DNA of 64,000 nt from Fallopia convolvulus. Lineage: Eukaryota; Streptophyta; Magnoliopsida; Caryophyllales; Polygonaceae. Each line of letters starts with the position of its first letter. The first letter of the stretch is position 1. The notes beneath the pieces were generated by a model, which was not told the DNA's origin, made no database searches, and saw nothing but the letters and a program-made list of their open reading frames with translations. Positions 35,300 through 46,110 of the stretch are shown in pieces. The position numbers and the translations under genes were made by a program. The stretch is from the NCBI GenBank assembly GCA_964016875.1, contig OZ024727.1, positions 5,914,893-5,978,892 on the forward strand, written 5' to 3'.

Positions 35300-37166
35300 T
35301 CCGAAGATGCCGAGGGGCTCCACATGCCACACTCCGACCCCTTGGTGGTACACGCTCAAATGGGCTCGAAAATGGTAAAGCGAGTGCTGGTAGACACGGG
35401 ATCCTCCGTGGACATCATGTACTACGGCGCATTCGAGCAGTTGGGCATCGCCGAGACATCCTTGAAGCCCTACGCTGGGAAGCTCACCTCCATCTCAGGG
35501 GACGAGGTTGACGTGGCAGGTCTCATAGACCTCTGGATGACGTTGGGCACCGGCTCCACAAGGAGGACCGAGATGGTGGAGTTCACGGTGGTACGCCTGC
35601 CTTCGGTGTGGAATGCAATCATTGGGAGGGTTTCCCTGATGAAGTTCTAGGCGGTAGTTTCCATCTATCACCTGAAGATGAAGTTCCACGTTGATGGCGG
35701 GGTTGGAGAGGTAAAAGGCAATCAGGAGGAAGGTCGCGTTTGCTACGCGATATTCAAAACAAAAATGCTCGGTGTTCATGGTGGAGTTCCCCGGCGAGGC
35801 CAACCTCGATGTTCGGGACTTCACGGTCCCCACTCCTGAGCTAGAAAGAAGGGTGATATCCCCCTTCGAGAGCGAGTCCGAGAAGATCTACCTAGGAGAA
35901 TGTCTCTCAGGGGCGTCGGCGACGTCGCTACAAGCCTTGCTTGCTGGGTCCCGCGACGTGTTCGCCTGGACCGCAAAGGACCTCCGAGGCGTCCCGTGGA
36001 CCGTGGCCCAGCACTCTTTAAACGTCGATGTCACCACTCGCCCCGTGGTGCAGCGATGAAGAAAAATGAATGAAGAAAGGGCAAACGCCGCAAATGACGA
36101 GGTAGCAAAGCTGCTGGCCGCGGGGTTCATTCGCGAGGTTCAGTACCCCCGATGGTTGTCCAACGTCGTGCTGGTCAAAAAAGACAGTGGGAAGTGGAGG
36201 ATGTGCGTCGATTTCAAGGATCTCAACAAATCCTATCCCAAAGACAGTTACCCCTTGCCCTTGATCGACGAGCTCGTTGACTCAACCGCATGTCACGGAG
36301 TATTAAGCTTCCTCGATGCCTACTCAGGATACAACCAAGTCCTGATGAACCCGCGGGAAGAGGAGGAAACATCCTTCATCACCCAGCGAGGCACTTATTG
36401 CTACAAGGTCATGCCGTTTGGTCTAAAGAATGCGGGGCCCACCTTTAAACGCCTCGTCGACCGCGTCTTTAAGAATCATCTAGGAAGGAACGTGTCGGCC
36501 TACATCGACGATATTGTTTTCCGGAGCAAGACCCCTGAAGAGCATCTGGTCGACCTCGCTGAGGTCTTCGCCACTCTCAGGCACAACCGTCACAGCCTGA
36601 ACCCCGAGAAGTGCATCTTCGGCGTGTCGTCGGGAAAATTCTTAGGCTTCATGATCAGCGAGCGCGGGATCGACGTCAACCCCGCCAAGGTCGAGTCGAT
36701 CCTCTCAATGAGGTCACCACGATCTCGCACTGAGGTGCAGCGGCTCAACGGCGCCGTCAACTATCTAGGGAGATTTTGCTCCCGCTTGGTGGAGAAGTCT
36801 CTCCCCTTTTTCGCGGCCCTCAAGAAGAACGACAAGTTCGTATGGGATGAGGGGCTTGAGCTTGCTTTCTCTGATTTAAAGGCCTTTCTGTCGAAGCTCC
36901 CCACATTGTCGCCCTCAATGGCGGGCGAAGACTTGCAACTATATGTGGCAGTCAGCCCCGAGACGGTCAGCGCGGTGCTAACCAGAAAGGCCACACACCC
37001 AGTCTACTTCGTGAGTCGCGTGCTCCAACCCGCGGAGCAGCGATACTCCCCGGCGGAGAAGATGGCACTGGCGGTCGTGACCGCCGCAAGGCGTCTACGC
37101 CCTTACTTCCACGTGCATCCCATTCAAGTCCTCTCTGACCTCCCACTCTGACAAATCCTCCACCAG
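35300..37166 (+). pseudogene. Tat-lineage pol: protease and reverse transcriptase, 5' part
   Basis: The protease has RVLVDTGSSVDIMYYG near 35380-35430 with its catalytic DTG intact. A TAG at 35648-35650 and a frameshift near 35760 follow. The pre-RT region (FAWTAKDLRGVPWTVAQHSL) ends at a TGA at 36057-36059. RT spans about 36090-36950: WRMCVDFKDLNKSYPKDSYP, MPFGLKNAGPTFKRLVD, the catalytic YIDD (AYIDDIVFRSK near 36500) and FLGFMISERGI. The RT connection region and the YSPAEKMALAVVTAARRLRPYF block run to a TGA at 37149-37151, after which the nested element begins. The TAG and both TGAs can be explained by CAG-to-TAG and CGA-to-TGA changes. Confidence 0.9.
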
Positions 37167-37171
37167 CCCGC

Positions 37172-38452
37172 TGATAGCTTGCATATAGGAGTAGTTTAGA
37201 TGCATGTTTTATATATGTTTTAGTTAGTTTTATGTTAGTTTTTATGTAGTTTTTAGGTTTTGTGTTGTCGGGTATTATGCGCTGGTTTGCTCGGTTTTAC
37301 ATGTTTTTAGGTTCAGGAGCAACAGGGGGGCGAGTACAGATTGACCATGGCGGTGGTGGACGAGCTAAAGGAAGATAGGAGTGCTAGGAGCATGGAGGAG
37401 AAAAGCACGGCCGCGCAATTAGACTATCCCGCGCAATCTGGAGTTTTCAGCGGACAAGAATTTGGGCCGAGCCTTGGTTTTGGGCTTTGATATTTGGGTT
37501 ATTTGGGCTAGATAAAATCCGAGTGGATGGTTTAATATATCTTATGAGGGTTATTTTTAGTAGACGTATAAATACTTTATGTTAGTTTTATTTTCTCATA
37601 ACTTTTGATCAACTTTGGAGGCTAGGGTTTTTCTCTTTGGAGGCGGACTTTGAAACCTTTGTAAGTTTGATTTTAATTCAATTATGCATTGCTAATTTCC
37701 CTTGTGTTTGGCTAGTTATTGAAGTCATGATTTGTATGTAGTTGTGAGGTTTGATTGATTCTCAACAAACTTGAATAGAAATTATTCTCTGTGCTTAATT
37801 GAATCTAAACTAGGGTTTTATTAGATTAGCTACCTAATTGAATTTCTAGTTAAAACTGAATCTGATTAATTACCGGTCGGAGTTAATTTGATCAAGAGTA
37901 TACTTTAATCAATTTAGTACCGGTTGGACAAGTTGGTTGAAGAAGGAAATAAATTCACAAGTCACTTAGATGTCTGGTTGCTCTATGTGTTTGTTTCTAT
38001 TGATAACTTGAATCGTTATGTTGTTGTTTAATTGAATCTAGAAGGTCTTCTAGGTTGTTAAATAATTAGGGTTGTTAGACTGGTAGTTCTATCAACTAAA
38101 TCTGAAGTTCGGGTTTTAATCCTTAGTAGGGTCATTATCCACAATAGATTATTCAAGTGAGAAGAGAATCAAGAGAATCGATGATCAACAAAGCAATATC
38201 ATAATGGATTTAACTAGTTGAACACGTTTGTCTCTCATATATTCAAATCATCTTTTGCATTCATATTTACTTTTATAGTTGCATATTAGATTAGATAATC
38301 ATTCCAAAACCCCCATTTAGGTTACTTGGCATACAAGTAATAACACATTTACACGAGTCTCTGTGGGATCGATCCTTACTTGCCGCTCTACTGAGTTGGT
38401 AATGTTAGGTTTCTTTGATAGGTATTAAATGACCACTGAAAATACCTCATCA
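37172..38452 (+). repeat. 5' LTR of the nested element
   Basis: 1281 bp, TGATAGC start and CTCATCA end, TATAAATA at 37567-37574. Contains two GCGCAAT motifs near 37415-37435. Confidence 0.93.
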
Positions 38453-38456
38453 AATT

Positions 38457-38474
38457 TGGCGCCGTTGCCGGGGA
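38457..38474 (+). other. Primer-binding site, tRNA-Asp type
   Basis: TGGCGCCGTTGCCGGGGA, four bases after the LTR, complementary to a plant tRNA-Asp 3' end. Typical of Athila-lineage elements. Confidence 0.9.
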
Positions 38475-38530
38475 CTCGTCGCTATTTGTGTTTATTACTT
38501 TTGTGCTATTTTTGGGTGTGAACCTGTTAT

Positions 38531-40087
38531 ATGGTTCATACCCGTGCTACTAACTCATCTCCCTTGCTCTTTGATCCAGATATTGACAGGACAATCTTCG
38601 AGTTAAGGAAGGATATCCGGAATCACTTTCAGGCTCTACCGTTCTTTCTTGAGGCAACTGAATCTGAATCAGAGACTGAATCTGAAACTGCTGAATCTGA
38701 GGAGATGGGTGACCAAACATTGAGACAGCTAACTGCAACGAATCTGGCACAACAACCGTTGGCGGGGCAATTCCCTGCTCTTGCTGAGGGAGTCAAGTTC
38801 GAGCTGAAATCTGGGTTGATCCATCTTTTGCCTTCATTCCATGGGCTTAGTGGTGAAGACCCCAACAAACATCTTTCTGAATTTCATGATGTGTGCTCAA
38901 GCATGAAGCCTGCTGATGTGACTCATGACCAAATCGCGCTGAGAGCCTTTCCCTTCTCTCTCAAGGATCAGGCTAAGGACTGGTTTTATTACTTGGCTTC
39001 GGGAAGTATTGATACATGGGCTAAGATGAAGCAAGCTTTTCTAGAGAAGTACTTCCCTGCTACAAGGCTCAATGAACTGAAGAAGATGATTAGCAACATT
39101 GAACAAGAAGCTAATGAGACCTTGTACGCATACTATGAAAGCTTCAAGAGGTTGATAGCCAGCTGCCCTTTCCATGGCTACACTTATCAAGACCTGATTT
39201 TATATCTGTTTAATGGCCTCTTGGATGATGAGAGAAGAATGGTCAATGCAGCTTGCCAAGGTAATATTCTCAATAAAACTCCTGCTGTTGCGTTTGAACT
39301 ATTCACACAGCTGTCTGAGGGCACAAGACAATTCAGGAAGGAATCCGGTTCTAAGGCTGCCAATGCTGTAGTTGCTAGTTCACTGTTGCATGAAGAAGTG
39401 TTTGAGTTGAAAACCATGATGAAACAGTTTCTATAACAAGGTGGGAGACAACAAGTGAAAGCCTGTGGAATTTGCTCGGATAATATGCATTCTACTGATT
39501 CCTGCCCCACACTCCAAGAGCCCCAAGCTGAAGTTAATATGGTGGGCAATTATGGTCAACAAAGGCCTAGGTATGATCCCTTCTCCAACACTTACAATCC
39601 GGGGTGGAGAGATCATCCTAACTTGAGGTATGGCAATTCTAGCAATCAACAATTCAACCATCAAGGTGGCCAAGCTCAGTACAGACCGCCTTTCCAACCT
39701 CAAGCTCAAGGAGTGAATCAGAATGCGATGTCCACTGAGGAGATGATCAGAAATCTGACTCAGACTGTTTCTACACTGCATGGTTCTCTTAATCAGCTTC
39801 AACAAGAGACTAAATCAAGTATTAAGAATTTGGAGAACCAAGTTAGTCAGATTGCCGAGGCAATAAGCAAACTGGAAGCTAGAGATTCAAGTAAGCTACC
39901 GTCTCAGATAGAGCTTAACCCGAGGGCGAATGTCAGTTTTATCTCCATTTATGAAGGCTCTGAGGTGGGACAAGTGTACCAGTTGAGCAAGGCTGAAGAA
40001 ACAGAGGAACAGAACAAAGGCAAATTGCTCGGCTTGGCTGCTAAAAGTGTGGCCGAGCAATCTGCACCCCGCGCAATTACGTCCTAG
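38531..40087 (+). pseudogene. Athila-like gag with zinc knuckle
   Basis: ATG at 38531. The gag domain lies at about residues 90-250 (IALRAFPFSLKDQAKDWFYY, FLEKYFPATRLNELKKMI). A TAA at 39434-39436 interrupts the frame, which continues directly into the zinc knuckle CGICSDNMHSTDSC and a glutamine/asparagine-rich region, then a coiled-coil-like segment (NLTQTVSTLHGSLNQLQQET). A TAG at 40085-40087 is the next in-frame stop. Both stops can be explained by C-to-T change of a glutamine codon. Such elements would supply packaging functions but not replication enzymes. Confidence 0.87.
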
Positions 40088-40852
40088 TTGGGATTGCGCG
40101 GGAACGAGGAGGAAAGGGCGGCCGCGCAATTGGATGCGAAGCCGCGCAATCTGGGCGAATTGGAAAATACTTCTGAAACTCGTCTGAAATCCTATGTACC
40201 TGTTCCACCCTTTCCTGAAGCCTTGAAAGAAACTCGGAAATTGAAGAATGATAAAGAGCTGTTCGAGGTCTTCAGTACATGTAGAGTAAATGTCCTGTTG
40301 TTGAAATTGATCAAGAGTGTACCTCGGTATGCTAAGTTTTTGAAGGAGTTGTGCACTCTGAAAAGGGGACAGAAGGAGAAAAGTCAAAAGCAAGTTAAAG
40401 AGAAAGAACATGTGTCTGCTGTGTTTCAAAAGCGTTTGCCTGAGAAGTGCAGTGACCTTGGCATGTTCACCATTCCTTGCATGATTGGAAGCACCAAGGT
40501 GAATGAGGCTTTGATTAATTTGGGTGCATCTGTCAATGTACTTTCTTCCTCCTTATATGAGAAACTCAGTATGGGACCATTGAAAGAGACCCGAACCATA
40601 GTTGAGTTGGCTGATCATTCCACTATGAGGCCCAAAGGAAAATTTGAAGATGTATGGGTTACGGTGGATTCCTTGAAATTTCCGGCTGATTTTCTAGTAA
40701 TGGACATGGGATCGGGAGTTGGAAAAACGTCGGTGTTGCTAGGACGACCATTTTTAAAGACGGCCAATACGAGGATCGACATTCCGCAAGGCACACTGAA
40801 GATGGGATTCGACGGGAACGAGATCGAATTCCATAGCTCGTATCCTTCTTGA
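40088..40852 (+). pseudogene. Athila-like protease region, active site changed
   Basis: Continues the gag frame after the TAG. Residues near 40180-40330 match the linker before protease in Athila-type polyproteins (YVPVPPFPEALKETRKLKND). The protease motif, normally with LGAS preceded by aspartate, reads ALINLGASVNVLSSSLYEKL near 40515. Asparagine sits where the catalytic aspartate is expected (GAT or GAC to AAT). The flap and end (VLLGRPFLKTANTRID) are preserved. The frame ends at 40852 and no RT follows, so the polyprotein is truncated by deletion, not by a single stop. Confidence 0.85.
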
Positions 40853-41807
40853 TATCCTTTTTACGTCAAGCTAAAGACGTTAAACAAGCGCTTCTTGGGA
40901 GGCAACCCATGGTTTAGGATAGATTTGCTTTGATTTTTGTTTTCTGTTTTACAATTTTTGTTTCTGTTAGTTAGTTTAGGTAGAAATAATCCTCAGATTT
41001 ACAGATAGTTCGGGAAAACTTTGAAGTACAGTAGCTAAAAACTCGGCATTGGGGACAAAAATTGTGGAGTCAAGGAATCTGAGCCAACCCGAGCAATACA
41101 AGCTCAGAGGAGATTGCGCGGCATAGGGTGCTAATTGCGCGGTCGCGCAATCCGGGGCACCACACCGCGCAATCTCAACTGAAAGGGGATTACGCGGCTT
41201 TGCAATTGCGCGACCGCGCAATTCCGTCCGAAGCCGCGCAATTTGCCGTTTTTCGGAAAACCCCTTTTAATTAAATTCGAGCCCCCTTCTTCCTCCTCCC
41301 ATTCGCACGCCTCCCTCCCCTAACCTCTCTAAAAACTCCATTGAAGCTCATCATCTCAAGCTCCATTCAAGCCCTTTCGACACGGATTTTCAACCAAAAT
41401 CAAGCAAGGAACTCCAAATCAAGCGGAATTCAAGTAAGATTTCTCAAATTTCCCTCTAAATTTCGGTTTTAGTAGATTAAATCTAAACCTAGGTTTTGTT
41501 CAAAAACCCGAAATTTACCCCTTTAGGCTTGGATTTAGGCTTAAGTCCTTCACAAAAGTTTGTTTATTGCATGATTCTAGCCTAGATTCGTGTTTTATTT
41601 GAGCTTTGCATGTAATCCGAATTTACTCTAGAAATTTGATTAAATTTTAATTAAATTTTGATTAAATTGTTCTAGGTAGTGGGGGAAGAGAGCGTTTGAG
41701 AGCTTATCTGTGAAATATTGTTGTGGTTGTCGTTGCCGGGACAACGGAATTGCGTTTGTTTGGTTCGTTTGTGGTGTTTGTGCAGGTTTAATTGAAAATA
41801 TGAAATC

Positions 41808-43442
41808 ATGGGTAACAAGAGAGGTAGAACAGACGGAGCTTCATCATCCCGAGCTGCTTTAGTTCCCCCTGCTGTGGTGGGAGAGATCACCCAAGAGACT
41901 TTTGGGATTACTCTGACGAAGAACAATCACGTAATCCGGTTTGAGCTTCTGAAGGAAAGGGAATGGAAAGCAACTCGGTTCATAGACTGGAACCTGATGA
42001 ATGAGATCGGGATAACTCATCTGTTGAATGAGATAGGGGCATATTTGCATATGAGCGAGTTCTTGAAGCTGTGTGAACCCACCTTCAAGGGGTTAACACT
42101 GGAGTTTCCGAGTACTTTGTCCACTGATTTCAGAGGAGAAGGAGAGATCAAGTTCTGGCTAGGAGGAGTAAGGAGGAAGATGACCTTGAAAGAGGTCAAC
42201 CGAGTGTTTGGTTTCTGCAATTTTCCTCCTGGTAGAGATGTAGTGCTTACTGAGACAGGCGCTACATGGGTTGATAAGCACTTCTGGAGAGCCATCACAG
42301 GGAGGGCCAAATATGAGCCTTCTAAAGAAAAAGCTTCTCCCATTACTCATCCCGCTATTAAGGTTTTCCAAAGATTTATTGCTAGCACCCTGAATGGGCG
42401 AGGTGATGGTGGAAACAACTGCCCCAAGAAGGATGTCACTGTGTTGGCTGCTAGTTTGAAGAGGAAGAAGTTGAATGTGGGTGCTATGCTGATGCACCAC
42501 ATGGCCCATGTAGGAAACAAAGGTGGTGGAGCCATTTGTATTGGTGGAATTGTGACCTATTTGGCCAAGCACTTTGGAGTCGATCTTAGCAGGTTACAGG
42601 TTGACATTCCGCCTTTGCCTATTGACTTTACCATGCTGAAGAAGATGGGTGCTCTTTATATTTACAGGAACTCCTATTTCAGGGTAATTAGGGATTCCAA
42701 GAGAGTAATGAAGCTTCCCGATGGGAGCCGAGTGCAGATTGGGGACAGTCCAGCCAACTGGTTCATTGAGGTTCGGGCTGGTGATTTGGATGTGAATGAT
42801 GTTAAGGGCCCGATCAGGGGTAAAAAGAAGGCTTCAGTTGCTATTGTGGTGGAGTCTGATGAAGAGGAGGTGGATGAAGATTTTGTTATGGCTGAAGAAG
42901 AAGAAGAAGAATCTGCTGAGGATGAAGAAACTGATGAGGATGATGAGTCTGAGGAAGAGGATCAGTAGAGGCAATTTGATCCATCTTTACCTTCTGGGAG
43001 TGGAGTACACTATTTTGATGCTTAGTACATTCAGATGATGGAGATGATGAGACAGATGCAGCTGGACAACACGCAGAGATACAATGACATGTCGTCTCAC
43101 ATTGATCAGAGCTTCCAGAGTATGAGAGGATATGTGGATCAGAGGTTCACTACTTTTCAGACTCGTCAGGATCAGCAGCTTGCTGCTTTTCAGGCCCGCC
43201 AGGATGAGCAGTTCAGACTGCTCAACACTAGACTTGATGGATGGAGTTCAGCGGGCTATCCACCTCATCAGTCTTACCCTCAGTATGCCTTTCCCGATCC
43301 TCCGTACCCTCAGTTTCCGCCATACCAGCCACCACCAACACATGAGTTTCCGCCGTATCAGCCACCGCAGCTAGAGTATCACCCAGAATACCAGCCGCCG
43401 CCACCACAGGATTTTTCGCCCTACTACCCACCAGACAACTAG
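41808..43442 (+). pseudogene. Athila-like downstream ORF with acidic and PY-rich tail
   Basis: The ATG at 41808 opens 386 codons, then two TAG stops (42966-42968 and 43023-43025), with the same frame running on to 43442. The N-terminal 300 residues (FIDWNLMNEIGITHLLNEIG, MTLKEVNRVFGFCNFPPGRD, MLMHHMAHVGNKGGGAICIG) resemble the plant-specific ATHILA ORF1 / putative plant transposon protein family, whose function is unknown. An acidic run (VESDEEEVDEDF and further E/D) follows, then a glutamine-rich coiled coil (QDQQLAAFQARQDEQFRLL) and a proline/tyrosine-rich tail with repeated FPPYQPP. No signal peptide or membrane segment is seen, so an envelope role is not supported. Confidence 0.75.
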
Positions 43443-43449
43443 GTTTTGT

Positions 43450-44823
43450 GAGTTTTTCTCTTTCCTTTACTTTTTACTATACTTTGGGGACAAAGTATGT
43501 TTTAAGCATGGGGGAAGGGAATTACTTGTTTGCATTACATGTAGTTGCATTAGTTTAGGTCATGTTTAAAATTTTTGCATGCATTGATTAAAATTTGAAA
43601 AATGATAAAAAAAATCAGAAAAATTTGAAAAATACAAAAAAAAATGCATTTTAGGTTCTTATTTCCCCATTGTTTAATACCGCTTGTTTTTCTATGCTAA
43701 GTATAAATTCTAACCCATGATTTGCATGATATGCTGAAGTTGATATGATATGACATGATCATTGATTATTTACCTTGATTATAGGACTGAGCATGTATTT
43801 AGCTTGAGTATTTGATTCATTCTGAAGTTCTAGACAAAAATTAGCCTTGTGAGATTTTTGGCCTTTCATAGTTATTTGTTCTCTAAATTTCTTGAGTGTA
43901 TCACCATGACTATCTAGCTCTAGAACTTGCGTTATGACTCTTTTTCAAGGTTGCTTTATATGATTGAATGCATGACATTAAAATGATTGAGACAATGTTT
44001 CTTATAAGCCTATTATTTCCCTTCCTACCTTACAAGATCCATGTTCTTGACACCCCATTTCTTTTAAGCTTTAAGCCTATTTTTGATACCTCCACAAAAA
44101 AAATTTATCCTAATAAGCTTGACCCATAATCCGGGATTTAGGACTTTAGGTTGTGATTGTGTTTTGTGTGAGTTTGATGTAAGTATGGGGGAATTGGAAG
44201 AAAAGGAGGAAGAAAAGAGGAAGTAAAACTCTAAGTGTTTAAAGTGGAAAAAAAATGAAGATGAAAAATATGTGCAAAGCAAAGAAAAAAAAATTGAGCT
44301 TAATTTGTTAGTAGTCTTCATTAAAATGAAAGAAAAGAGTTGAAGAAGAGGCAAGAAAAGAAAAAAAAAAGAAGCAAAGTGTTTGAATGTAAATGTAAGG
44401 AGTTGGTAGAGTGAAAATTGGGAGAAGTAAGGAAGAAAAAGTGTTGAGTTGGGTTTAGGATTAGTTCTTTATCTCGGATTTAGCACCACAGACCAAAAAT
44501 GATCCCTTCCAAATTTCTCTTTACCTTGACCCCATTATAAGCCTTAAAGATTTTTGTTATGTGTTTGATCCCCAACGGTGGAGATTTAGAACTCTGATGC
44601 AAGCATATGGTAGTCTAGTTTTCATGGTTGATGTTGAGTGAAACACATATCGTTAAACACTTGAGAGTTTGAGTGCAAACACAATTACCTTGGTGAGGTC
44701 TAGAATGGATGAATGGTCTTTACTTGTTGCTTATCATAACGCATGTTAGGAAGTCTTGGTCGGGTTTTTAATTATATGTGAAATGCTTGTTTGATTAGAG
44801 ATGGATGTATGATTGCATTTCTA
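43450..44823 (+). other. Non-coding 3' region of the nested element
   Basis: No open frame of note. Purine-rich stretches occur at 43508-43520 and 44185-44225 (GGGGGAA and AAGGAGGAAGAAAAGAGG), which might serve as polypurine tracts, though none sits directly at the 3' LTR. Confidence 0.45.
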
Positions 44824-46105
44824 TGGTGTGATTTGGATGGGAGTAGTTTAGATGCATGTTTTATATATGTTTTAGTTAGTTTTAGGTTAGTTTTTATGTA
44901 GTTTTTAGGTTTTTGTGTTGTCGGGTATTATGCGCTGGTTTGCTCGGTTTTACAGGTTTTTAGGTTCAGGAGCAACAGCAGGGCGAGTACAGATTGACCA
45001 TGGCAGTGGTGGACAAGCTAAAGGAAGCTAGGAGTGCTAGGAGCATGGAGGAGAAAAGCGCGGCCGCGCAATTAGACTATCCCGCGCAATCTGGAGTTTT
45101 CAGCGGACAAGAATTTGGGCCGAGCCTTGGTTTTGGGCTTTGATATTTGGGTTATTTGGGCTAGATAAAATCCGAGTGGATGGTTTAATATATCTTATGA
45201 GGGTTATTTTTAGTAGACATATAAATACTTTATGTTAGTTTTATTTTCTCAAAACTTTTGATCAACTTTGGAGGCTAGGGTTTTTCTCTTTGGAGGCAGA
45301 CTTTTAAACCTTTGTAAGTTTGATTTTAATTCAATTATGCATTGCTAATTTCCCTTGTGTTTGGCTAGTTATTGAAGTCATGATTTGTATGTAGTTGTGA
45401 GGTTTGATTGATTCTCAACAAACTTGAATAGAAATTATTCTCTGTGCTTAATTGAATCTAAACTAGGGTTTTATTAGATTAGCTACCTAATTGAATTTCT
45501 AGTTAAAACTGAATCTGATTAATTATCGGTCGGAGTTAATTTGATCAAGAGTATACTTTAATCAATTTAGTACCGGTTGGACAAGTTGGTTGAAGAAGGA
45601 AATAAATTCACAAGTCACTTAGATGTCTGGTTGCTCTATGTGTTTGTTTCTATTGATAACTTGAATCGTTATGCTGTTGTTTAATTGAATCTAGAAGGTC
45701 TTCTAGGTTGTTAAATAATTAGGGTTGTTAGACTGGTAGTTCTATCAACTAAATCTGAAGTTCGGGTTTTAATCCTTAGTAGGGTCATTATCCACAATAG
45801 ATTATTCAAGTGAGAAGAGAATCAAGAGAATCGATGATCAACAAAGCAATATCATAATGGATTTAACTAGTTGAACACGTTTGTCTCTCATATATTCAAA
45901 TCATCTTTTGCATTTATATTTACTTTTATAGTTGCATATTAGATTAGATAATCATTCCAAAAACCCCATTTAGATTACTTGGCATACAAGTAATAACACA
46001 TTTACACGAGTCTCTGTGGGATCGATCCTTACTTGCCGCTCTACTGAGTTGGTAAAGTTAGGTTTCTTTGATAGGTATTAAACGACCACTGAAAATACCT
46101 CATCA
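44824..46105 (+). repeat. 3' LTR of the nested element
   Basis: From GGAGTAGTTTAG (44840) onward it matches the 5' LTR closely. The 16 bases before that do not match the 5' LTR start, so the exact left edge is uncertain. TATAAATA at 45220-45227. Confidence 0.88.
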
Positions 46106-46110
46106 CCCGC

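Larger units (their letters stand above)
37172..46105 (+). mobile_element. Non-autonomous Athila-like element (gag, protease relic, ORF) nested in pol
   Basis: LTRs of about 1.28 kb (37172-38452 and about 44824-46105) share an end CTCATCA and differ at roughly 20 of 1265 aligned positions by eye. The target duplication CCCGC lies at 37167-37171 and 46106-46110. A perfect tRNA-Asp-type PBS follows the 5' LTR. The interior has gag, a protease relic and one further ORF, but no RT, RNase H or integrase, so it depends on a helper. Removing it restores the reading frame of the host element's pol across the junction, apart from one stop. Lineage is judged from the PBS, the gag style and the Athila-like ORF. 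Confidence 0.93.

Noticed and set aside
43035..43442. A separate proline-rich gene
   Set aside because: Same frame as the ORF ending at 42968, separated only by two TAG codons, so treated as the end of one broken ORF.
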